64,000 bases of DNA from Teretinema zuelzerae (lineage in GTDB: Bacteria > Spirochaetota > Spirochaetia > Treponematales > Treponemataceae). The stretch is from NCBI RefSeq assembly GCF_021021555.1, contig NZ_JAINWA010000001.1, forward strand, positions 372,001-436,000. Reading direction: 5' to 3'. Positions 17,167 to 24,579 of this stretch are shown here, piece by piece. Within the stretch, counting starts at the first letter, position 1, and each line of letters starts with the position of its first letter. Made by a program: the position numbers and the translations under genes. Under the pieces are notes generated by a model that made no database searches, was not told where the DNA came from, and saw only the letters and a program-made list of their open reading frames with translations.

Positions 17167-17254
17167 ATTTGTCTCCTTGATCGAGAGTTTGAAAACCGTT
17201 TGTTGGTTTAAGTTTGGGTGTGATTGTATAAAAAAAGAGAGAGTTGTTCTAGGG

Positions 17255-17294
17255 GGAGCGTCTTTCTGCAGGGGAAAGCCTTCCCCTGCGCTCC
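17255..17294. repeat. Hairpin-forming inverted repeat next to the 50-bp palindrome
   Basis: GCAGGGGAA (17268-17276) pairs with TTCCCCTGC (17281-17289) around loop AGCC, and outer GGAGC pairs with GCTCC across a seven-base bulge. Confidence 0.8.
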
Positions 17295-17298
17295 GAAA

Positions 17299-17348
17299 GT
17301 AAAGCCCCCTTTATATACCTACCGGTAGGTATATAAAGGGGGCTTTAC
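17299..17348. repeat. 50-bp perfect palindrome, no loop
   Basis: Bases 17299-17323 and 17324-17348 are exact reverse complements. The centre is TACCTACCGGTAGGTA and the arms end GTAAAGCCCCC. No T-run follows on either side, so it is not a normal terminator. It lies between yigZ and the promoter region of the NifU-like gene. The rest of 17167-17375 contains a TATACA box near 17225-17230 (minus) and nothing coding. Confidence 0.93.
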
Positions 17349-17375
17349 GTTTCTCCGCTACCCCTTCTCCGCCGC

Positions 17376-17969
17376 CTACTGAAAAACAACCTGTATTTTG
17401 CCGGCCGACGCATTCCTGACATACTCTTGCAAAGCGGATGCTGTCTCAATCCTCACCGAACCGGTTATTTCCACGTCCGAAGAAAACGAGTCAACACTTT
17501 CGGTAATGCCCAGAGAATCGGCGTCGCGCTTGTACCGTTCATACAAGGCATACGGTAAAGAGAGAATAAATGACCGTGTTTCGATTATTTCATGCGGCTC
17601 GCAGATATCGAGCACCGCTTTCACCGAATCGCCGTACGCCTTCACCAGACCGCCGGTGCCCAGTAAGGTTCCACCGAACCACCGGGAAACCGTTACCAGA
17701 ATATTCGTCGCACCGGAACCCTTGAGCACGTCCAGGGATGGCCGCCCGGCGGTACCGGAAGGTTCTCCGTCGTCGGAACAGCCGAGAATTTCCCCGGACG
17801 AACCGATGACGAAGGCATGCACGACATGAGTCGCGTCGAAATACCGTTCCTTCTGCTTTTTCAAGAGTTCCCGGGCTTCCTCCTGCGAGGAAACCGGGAA
17901 GGCCTCCGCAAGGAAGCGCGATTTCTTTATATCCAGCTCGCAAACTGCGTTTTGGGATATTGTTTTCAT
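17376..17969 (-). CDS. yigZ: YigZ/IMPACT family protein
   Basis: 197 residues. N-terminal IMPACT domain with KKSRFLAEAFPVSSQEEA, DATHVVHAFVIG, CSDDGEPSGTAGRP and RWFGGTLLGTGGLVKAYG, all typical; a C-terminal ferredoxin-like domain with YERYKRDADSLGI. The family is linked to translation or stress functions, without a settled biochemical role. Probably follows the adenylate cyclase gene on the same strand with 62 bases between. Confidence 0.94.
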   Translation of the reverse strand: MKTISQNAVCELDIKKSRFLAEAFPVSSQEEARELLKKQKERYFDATHVVHAFVIGSSGEILGCSDDGEPSGTAGRPSLDVLKGSGATNILVTVSRWFGGTLLGTGGLVKAYGDSVKAVLDICEPHEIIETRSFILSLPYALYERYKRDADSLGITESVDSFSSDVEITGSVRIETASALQEYVRNASAGKIQVVFQ

Positions 17970-18031
17970 TGTCCGCCACTATAACCTGAAACGAGCCTTT
18001 CGACACGCCCGGAAAAACAAGACGAGGGCGC

Positions 18032-20833
18032 TTACTTGCTCGTCATATTTACGACATCAGACCAATCCGGCGGTACGCCTTCCTTCACCAGCTTGTGCAC
18101 CTTTTCAAGGAATATTGAAGACGCGGCGTCGTCCGGCTCGATCTCAAGGCATTTGGAAAACAGAATGATCGAATCGCCGAAGCGCTTCTCGCGGTATGCG
18201 TCGATCGCGGAGTTGAATTTCTCCGCCAGGGCGACCATGCGTCCGGAGGCCTCAGAACGGACAGCCATGATATTATAGAGCTGCACCGGCGTATTGATTC
18301 CGACTACGCGCACCCGATCGAGCTTTCTGCCGAGGAACATTCCGTTCGTCTGGTTCCAGGTGCTTTCCGAAACTAGAATCCAGGTTCCGTACGCCTTGTT
18401 TACGCCTTCCAGACGAGCCGCGAGATTTACGTCGTTGCCCATGATCGTATAGTTCATTTTATTGTCTGTGCCCATGTTTCCCACGACCATAGCGCCGGTA
18501 TTCACGCCGATGCGGGTATAAATGGGCATGGGAGTTTCGTTCGCCGCCATCATTTCTTCGTTCAGCTTCTCTTCAGCCTGCTTCATTCTCACAGCCGCAA
18601 GACAGGCCCGGGAGGCATGGTCGGGCAGATCGATCGGAGCGCCGAAGAACGATACGATCGCGTCTCCGATGTATTTATCGATCGTGCCCTTCTGTTCAAG
18701 AACGATGTCGCTCATCACCGTCAGATATTTATTGAGAATTTCTACCAGATGTTCAGGAGTAACTTTCTCCGACAGGGTTGAAAAGCTCTTGATATCGGTG
18801 AACAGGGCGGTTATCTGTTTTTCCTGTCCGCCGAGCTTCAAGAGGCTCGGATCCTCGACGATCTGGTTTACGACGTCTGAAGACAGATACATGGTAAAGG
18901 CTTTGCGCAGAAAACTCTTCTCCTGTTCCGAGAATATGAACTTGAGGATGGAAACAAGGAGGAAGGTGACGACCACGGTCATAAGAGGAGCGAATACATG
19001 GATATACACGCGGAACAGGGCGAACGCCGCGGCGAAGGAAAGATATACGACGACGATGGACGCGAGGCCGAACAGTATCCTCCCTTTTAATCCTTTGATG
19101 CGCCTGTATGCGATTCCCGAAACGAGAGCGAGAACGAAAGACAGTATCCATGAAAACCATGAGGGGAACGGGTAGATGAATTCCTGTGTCATGATCGTGT
19201 TATAGATATTCGCGTGCGTACCGACGTTGGCATAGGATTTCTGGAAGGGATTGACGCCGAGATCGGAAGTTCCCACGCCGCTGTAGCCGATTATGCAAAA
19301 GGACCCCTCGCATTCTTTTTCGAGCCGGCTTATATGATCGCGGTATAGCGCGAACTGATCGCGGTACACCTGGAAATTCCCCATGATGTTGGCCGAAAGC
19401 TCATCGTAGCGGGAATCTCCCGTCGCTTCCTTGATGCGGTCGAACACGGTTTTGATCTCTTCATCGTAACCGCCGGTAAGATACTCCTCGTACATAGCAA
19501 AAAACTCGTCGCGCGCGGCGAAGTACCCGGAATAATCGTTCCTCGATTCATCCATCAGGGATTCTTTCCATGCATTCAAATCCGCGTAGGAGGACAGCAG
19601 CCATACGGCAGCCTCATGGTAGGGAAGAAAGCCCGAGGAATCGCGGATTCCGTATTCAGTGATGCGCGAAAGATTGTCGATCAGCTGCTCTTCGAGGTCG
19701 TCGGCGAGTTTCAGCGCGTACACCGAGATATGACGGAAGCTCTGATCGGTCGGATCGGAGACCGAGGTAAAAGCGCGTTTAAGCCAGTTTATGAGGAACC
19801 GGCCGTGATCGTCGAGAGGGATGGAAATATCGGAGCGCTGGCCGGATTCAGGGTTTTTCGGATCGAGGGCATTCCGGAGAATCAGGGTTCTGCCCCTGCG
19901 CTCCAGGAGTTCAGGCTTGAGGATGTCGAGCACCGGCGAAAACACCAGCTGCGCGACATAGGCGCCCTCGTGCTCTGCCAATAATTCAATGCGTCTGCGC
20001 ACCCCGTCTTCGTCGATGATGACGTTCGGGAAACCGGCTCCTGAAGAGGCCTGAAGCAAGGGAAGGATAGCGGGAGCGATGCCGCGCTCGAAATCGCTGT
20101 CCCGGTAGGTATGCGCCGTTTCGCGGGCGATCTTCCCCCCCGGATCGAGAACATTTGTCCATAAACGGTTCTCGTACGCCCATTTATTGAGTATTTCCGT
20201 ATCGTCGTTGGTGTTGATGCGCTCGGCGTTTATCGTTAAATAAGATTTTCCGAAAAATTTAAGGCTCCGCGCGAAATATTCGTCATTATCCTGAAAGATA
20301 TTCGAACTGATGGACTCAGCAAGGCCGTTCAACCGTTCGTCGATATAGCCTGACATTTCCGTTCCTACATCGACGGCGTACTCGACGGGTATGGATCCAG
20401 AGGAGACCGCCCCGGAGAAATCCGAAAGATACTGCAGGATTTCCTGATGTACGCTTTTGTATTCGGCTGGAAACTCGGTTTTCACATAGTTGCGATTAAC
20501 GCCCGTCTGGCCGGGAGAAAGATACTCGATATCGAATACGGCGTAGCGACCGCCGGACTCCCGCAGGCGAACAAGCGCGTTTCCGATAATATCCCGGGTC
20601 CAGGGCCAGGCGCCGATCTGCTCGATCGCCTCATCGTCGATATTGACGAGCAGCACGTCCTTGCGTTCCGAAACTTCGGGCTTTATCGCTAACAGCGTAT
20701 CGTACATTCCATATTCGATTTTTACGCCTGATTCCGTCAGGGAAAGAGAGACGAATACCGCCAACGTAATGAAAGCAACCGCATATTCAAGCTTTTTTTT
20801 CAGATAATCGAGAATTCCGGCGATGATTTTCAC
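18032..20833 (-). CDS. CHASE2-domain class III adenylate cyclase
   Basis: About 933 residues from GTG 20833, which has CTGGAGGA at the right distance. An N-terminal membrane helix is followed by a long extracytoplasmic CHASE2 sensor (with VLLVNIDDEAIEQIGAWPW), three membrane helices around residues 550-625, then the cyclase domain. Cyclase motifs: metal Asp in FTDIKSFSTLSEK, second metal Asp in KYIGDAIVSFFG, and GNDVNLAARLE. The Lys of DKYIGDA is the adenine-selecting residue, so the product should be cAMP. An open frame continues 170 codons upstream but overlaps the divergent gene and lacks domain features. The same domain layout is known in treponemes. Confidence 0.93.
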   Translation of the reverse strand: MKIIAGILDYLKKKLEYAVAFITLAVFVSLSLTESGVKIEYGMYDTLLAIKPEVSERKDVLLVNIDDEAIEQIGAWPWTRDIIGNALVRLRESGGRYAVFDIEYLSPGQTGVNRNYVKTEFPAEYKSVHQEILQYLSDFSGAVSSGSIPVEYAVDVGTEMSGYIDERLNGLAESISSNIFQDNDEYFARSLKFFGKSYLTINAERINTNDDTEILNKWAYENRLWTNVLDPGGKIARETAHTYRDSDFERGIAPAILPLLQASSGAGFPNVIIDEDGVRRRIELLAEHEGAYVAQLVFSPVLDILKPELLERRGRTLILRNALDPKNPESGQRSDISIPLDDHGRFLINWLKRAFTSVSDPTDQSFRHISVYALKLADDLEEQLIDNLSRITEYGIRDSSGFLPYHEAAVWLLSSYADLNAWKESLMDESRNDYSGYFAARDEFFAMYEEYLTGGYDEEIKTVFDRIKEATGDSRYDELSANIMGNFQVYRDQFALYRDHISRLEKECEGSFCIIGYSGVGTSDLGVNPFQKSYANVGTHANIYNTIMTQEFIYPFPSWFSWILSFVLALVSGIAYRRIKGLKGRILFGLASIVVVYLSFAAAFALFRVYIHVFAPLMTVVVTFLLVSILKFIFSEQEKSFLRKAFTMYLSSDVVNQIVEDPSLLKLGGQEKQITALFTDIKSFSTLSEKVTPEHLVEILNKYLTVMSDIVLEQKGTIDKYIGDAIVSFFGAPIDLPDHASRACLAAVRMKQAEEKLNEEMMAANETPMPIYTRIGVNTGAMVVGNMGTDNKMNYTIMGNDVNLAARLEGVNKAYGTWILVSESTWNQTNGMFLGRKLDRVRVVGINTPVQLYNIMAVRSEASGRMVALAEKFNSAIDAYREKRFGDSIILFSKCLEIEPDDAASSIFLEKVHKLVKEGVPPDWSDVVNMTSK

Positions 20834-20963
20834 CCTGTCCTCCAGGTCGTTTCGCGAACTTTCACTTAAGTATAACACATGAAATAAAAAGCAAGGCATG
20901 GTTGGAAATGCTTTATTTTTGCCTAAAATGAGGTATAGTTTATCGAAGACAAGGAGAACGCGG

Positions 20964-22052
20964 ATGAAAAAGTCGATGATCCCCGTATACTGCGCCCTCG
21001 CAGGATTTCTAGCCTGTCCGGTATCAGCCGAAATCCTTACCTGGAGAGCGAGCACCGGCCAGCAATACGAAACGAAAAAGACTATTACAGAATACGTCAC
21101 CATGATGGATACGGTGACGTCGAAACCGGTTCTTATCGTGCAGGATGCGGTGTACCAGGAAACAGCGGCACAGAACAAAAGCACGCTCAGCCACATCCGC
21201 GGCATCCCAACCTTCCCGCACAGCAGCGTGGACGCCGGAACCGAATGGACGGAAGAAGCTCTCATTACGCTGAATCTCGCGGGCTTCGGTTTCAAGGAGC
21301 CGCTTGAATTATCAGTTCCTGTTTCGTACGTATGCACCGGCATCGAGGAACTTGAGGGACGAACCTATTACCGCATTAAAGCGATGTGGGAGCCCGCGCA
21401 CGAGCCTGACAGGGCGGCCGCGAAAAAAACAGGGATCAAACGTATACGGGGCCTCTCGACGATGGATATCCTCTGGGATACGAAATCCGGCAGTCCCAAA
21501 CACATAGACCTTTCCGAAGAAACCCAATACAGATTCAACGACGGAAGCTCGATACTCCATACCCGGAAAATTGAAGACGAGTTTCGCACGGTTACCGACA
21601 TAGTCCGCGAGAGGATCATTAATCAGCTTGAAGAACAGATCATCGCCCAGAAGGTAGAAAACGTCGAGGTCAAGCAAACAGACGCAGGAATCGTTCTTTC
21701 TATAGAAAACATCCAGTTTCAGCCCGATTCCTCCGAGCTTGTCGAGGCAGAACAGGCCAAAATAGGAAATATCGGAAAGCTTCTCGCGACCTTGTCGGAC
21801 AGAAAACTCAGCATAGTAGGACACGCGGCGAATACGCCCGGTTCCGATGAACAGGAATTGGTGGATCTGTCCGCGGCAAGAGCGAGAAGCGTCGCGGATT
21901 TTCTGATCGCTTCAGGATTCCGCACCTCGGATTCCATCATCTCAAGCGGAATGGGCGGATCAGTCCCCCTCGATACGAACGACACGCCCGAGGGGAGAAG
22001 CAAGAACCGAAGGGTTGAAATCATCATCATGGATGCGGAGGAAGGATTATGA
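20964..22052 (+). CDS. Secreted OmpA-domain protein
   Basis: About 362 residues. Signal peptide (1-22, cleavage after SAE-like site), a ~230-residue beta-rich N-terminal region of unknown fold, a short coiled stretch (IINQLEEQIIAQK) and a C-terminal OmpA peptidoglycan-binding domain (~255-355) with IQFQPDSSELVEAEQ, ARARSVADFLIASG and SKNRRVEIII. It should sit in the periplasm or outer membrane and bind peptidoglycan. Start ATG 20964 is set by AAGGAG. First of four co-oriented envelope genes, divergent from the adenylate cyclase; TATAGT lies upstream. Confidence 0.92.
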   Translation: MKKSMIPVYCALAGFLACPVSAEILTWRASTGQQYETKKTITEYVTMMDTVTSKPVLIVQDAVYQETAAQNKSTLSHIRGIPTFPHSSVDAGTEWTEEALITLNLAGFGFKEPLELSVPVSYVCTGIEELEGRTYYRIKAMWEPAHEPDRAAAKKTGIKRIRGLSTMDILWDTKSGSPKHIDLSEETQYRFNDGSSILHTRKIEDEFRTVTDIVRERIINQLEEQIIAQKVENVEVKQTDAGIVLSIENIQFQPDSSELVEAEQAKIGNIGKLLATLSDRKLSIVGHAANTPGSDEQELVDLSAARARSVADFLIASGFRTSDSIISSGMGGSVPLDTNDTPEGRSKNRRVEIIIMDAEEGL

Positions 22053-22567
22053 AAAAAAAGATCCTGGGGTGTTTGATGCTCGCGCTTCTTGCGCCCTTGG
22101 CCGCGCAGGACGCCGCGACGATCAGTTCGATTTTAGCGAAGAAATCCGTCAGCTACCTTGATTTCTCATACCTTTTGGCGAGCGAATTGGGCTTGACGGC
22201 GACTCCGTTCGAAGCTTGGGCTTACTGCGACCGCTACGGCGCGTTTCCCTTCGACGCGAAGGCCGGAGACCCGGTTACCGTAAAGGAAATCTCCTTTTTC
22301 CTCGTAAAAAACTACGGCCTTGGAGGCGGGATCATGTGGTCGGCGTCTCAAAGCCCGCGCTATGCATGGAAGGAATTGCGCAACAACGGATTCTGGGCGA
22401 GAAACATTGACCCGGGAATGATTCTTTCGGGCAGAGACCTCGTCCAAGCGGTAAGCAAGTTCTTTAATACATACCCGGAGGCCCGCTTGCGCACCCCGCC
22501 AACTCCGGAGGCTCCGTACGAATACCGGAACATACTGCTCGCAGACTCCCAGGAGGACCCCTTATGA
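22049..22567 (+). CDS. Secreted hypothetical protein
   Basis: 172 residues with a clear signal peptide (MKKKILGCLMLALLAPLAAQ). The mature part is small and aromatic-rich with no family I recognise. Start overlaps the OmpA gene stop (ATGA) and its own stop overlaps the next start, so the three proteins are translationally coupled and likely act together in the envelope. Confidence 0.85.
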   Translation: MKKKILGCLMLALLAPLAAQDAATISSILAKKSVSYLDFSYLLASELGLTATPFEAWAYCDRYGAFPFDAKAGDPVTVKEISFFLVKNYGLGGGIMWSASQSPRYAWKELRNNGFWARNIDPGMILSGRDLVQAVSKFFNTYPEARLRTPPTPEAPYEYRNILLADSQEDPL

Positions 22568-23757
22568 AAAAAAGACTTCGCCTCATAACTCAAGCAATAG
22601 TCTTGGCATCGGCTATGATTCCTCTCTTTTCGGCTGATTGGGGACTGGAGCTGTCCAACGAAGGAGGCATTCAGGACGCCGGAGAGTTCAGTCTCATGAC
22701 GGATCACAAAGAAACCTTCTGGATGACGTTTCCGTTCAACCGGAAAAACACGGCGAATCTGGCAATTGAAGGAAGCCTGTACGCCTCTCTTCCCGCAGGC
22801 TCCGAGGATCTCACCTACTTCGCGGATCTCGATCTGTTCAGATTTTCAGCATCCCCGGTGAATAAACAGGGATTCAAGTTCAGCTTCGACGCAGGGCGAA
22901 TACCCATGTCGGACGCGACGGGATTCATACTCAACCAGAAAATCGACGGAATGGAGCTCCGGTTCAGCTTTCCGTTCGGAAACATCGATTTTTCCTCCGG
23001 ATACACCGGACTGTTAAACGCACGCTCCAGCAAAAGCGTAATCACTGCAGACGACGGAATCGACGCGGTTTCCGACGATATATACGCTTTCGGTTCAAAA
23101 CGGGTCATCGGAAAAGTAATCATCCAGATACCCCAGGCTATAGGAAATATCGATTTTGTAGCCGAGGGCGTCGGCCAGTATGATCTTAGACGCTACTTCA
23201 CCTCTTCCTGGCAGGAAATAATAGATACTGCATACGGAACCATTTCATTGAGCGGTCCGATGATGAATAAAATGTATTATTCGCTCACCGGCACCTATCA
23301 GACCGGCATTCAGGAATTAGCCGACGATGGACAGGCATCCGAAAACTCCCTCCTGGCCGCGGCAAGGCTCGATCTGTTCCCCGCAAAGGGAAACCAGCTT
23401 TTCGCACAGTTCATCTACAGTCCCGCACCGAACGATTTCTTTTCCGGGTATATTCCGATCACGGTTCAAACCGCGGGAAATCTTTTCGCCGGCGGATATG
23501 CGAATCTCATGCGTGCTTCGGCCGGATGGAATTTCAACCCGGTTAAGAGCTTTAACCTGGATTTCGGCGGAAAGGTTTTCATGAACTCCGGCGAGACGGC
23601 CACGCAATCGGGAACATATAACGCAACAGAAATCACCGGAGGAGCGACGATAAAAGCTACCAGCGATCTCCGTTTCCGCTTCGACTCGTCAGTTTTGCTG
23701 CCGAATTCGCAAGATTTACAGTACGAAACATCTCTCAAGGCTATCCTTGAGTTATAA
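22564..23757 (+). CDS. Putative outer-membrane beta-barrel protein
   Basis: 397 residues. Signal peptide to about residue 24 (IPLFSADWG). The mature chain is dominated by alternating-residue strands rich in F, Y, S and G (for example LRFSFPFGNIDFSSGYTG) with polar turns, and ends with a strand-like FRFDSSVLLPNS ... ILEL. No known family. Third gene of the overlapping envelope operon. Confidence 0.82.
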   Translation: MKKRLRLITQAIVLASAMIPLFSADWGLELSNEGGIQDAGEFSLMTDHKETFWMTFPFNRKNTANLAIEGSLYASLPAGSEDLTYFADLDLFRFSASPVNKQGFKFSFDAGRIPMSDATGFILNQKIDGMELRFSFPFGNIDFSSGYTGLLNARSSKSVITADDGIDAVSDDIYAFGSKRVIGKVIIQIPQAIGNIDFVAEGVGQYDLRRYFTSSWQEIIDTAYGTISLSGPMMNKMYYSLTGTYQTGIQELADDGQASENSLLAAARLDLFPAKGNQLFAQFIYSPAPNDFFSGYIPITVQTAGNLFAGGYANLMRASAGWNFNPVKSFNLDFGGKVFMNSGETATQSGTYNATEITGGATIKATSDLRFRFDSSVLLPNSQDLQYETSLKAILEL

Positions 23758-23776
23758 TGTATCCAGGAGGGAATGC

Positions 23777-24484
23777 ATGAAAACCAAACTGATAAGCGCA
23801 GGGATTCTTTTTGCTCTTGTTCTCGGGAGCGCGCACGCGCTGGACGGACAAATCGTCAGCATAAGCGGTAAAGTCGAAGCCCAGAATCAAAGCGGAACAT
23901 GGATTCCCCTGAAAGCGGGAGATGCGCTCGTAGCGGGAACCATGATTTCCACCGGGTTCAAATCGGAGGCGACCGTTAAGCTGGGAGCTTCTGTTCTGAC
24001 GATAAAGCCGTTGACGCGGATGACGCTGACACAGCTGTTGGAAAAAGAAGATACAGTGGATACCGAATTGTACCTCGAAGTCGGAAACGTAAAAGCCGAG
24101 GTTAATTCCCTGAACAACAAGAAAAACGGATTCACCGTCAGAAGCCCGGTTGCGACTGCTTCCGTGCGCGGTACAGTGTTTGAAATGGGAGAAGAACTCG
24201 TGATTCTTCAGGGAGCGGTTGTATTCACCTCTCCCGTCGGACAAAAACGGACCGGATCTGCCGGACAAGAGCTGAAAATAACGAATGATTCGGTATCCAG
24301 CCCGGTCGCGGCGCTGCAAACGCAAATGGCGACCATAGTCTTGTCGTCTACGCCGTCTACAGAAGTAAAATCGGCGATCAAGGCAACCTCGGTAACCGCA
24401 GAAACTGTTCCGCCGCCCGCGGTCAGCGCGGCGGCCCCGGTGGTGATACCTGCAAGCGCCTCTCTTGCGGTCAGCATCGATTGA
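23777..24484 (+). CDS. FecR-domain secreted protein
   Basis: About 235 residues. Signal peptide ending SAHA-LDG, then a FecR-type beta domain (~22-165) with GKVEAQNQSGTWIPLKAGD, MISTGFKSEATVKLG and VRSPVATASVRGTVFE. The C-terminal ~60 residues are Ala/Ser/Val-rich. FecR domains occur in envelope-stress or iron signalling and in structural periplasmic proteins; here no sigma factor is adjacent, so a structural role is as likely. GGAGGG precedes ATG 23777; TATAAT at 23753-23758 overlaps the previous stop codon. Confidence 0.9.
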   Translation: MKTKLISAGILFALVLGSAHALDGQIVSISGKVEAQNQSGTWIPLKAGDALVAGTMISTGFKSEATVKLGASVLTIKPLTRMTLTQLLEKEDTVDTELYLEVGNVKAEVNSLNNKKNGFTVRSPVATASVRGTVFEMGEELVILQGAVVFTSPVGQKRTGSAGQELKITNDSVSSPVAALQTQMATIVLSSTPSTEVKSAIKATSVTAETVPPPAVSAAAPVVIPASASLAVSID

Positions 24485-24510
24485 TGTAGACTGACTCCTG
24501 TAGAATTTGA

Positions 24511-24549
24511 AAAGGCTGACGGATGATCGCATCCGCCAGCCTTTTTTTT
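24511..24549 (+). terminator. Terminator after the FecR gene
   Basis: GGCTG-A-CGGATG, loop ATCG, CATCCG-C-CAGCC, then eight T. It separates this operon from the convergent GH16 gene. Confidence 0.9.
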
Positions 24550-24579
24550 ACCCTATTTCAGTTAATCAGAGATCATTCG

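Noticed and set aside
20834-21343. 170-codon N-terminal extension of the adenylate cyclase
   Set aside because: It overlaps the divergent OmpA-domain gene and both promoters; GTG 20833 has a proper ribosome site and begins the natural membrane helix.
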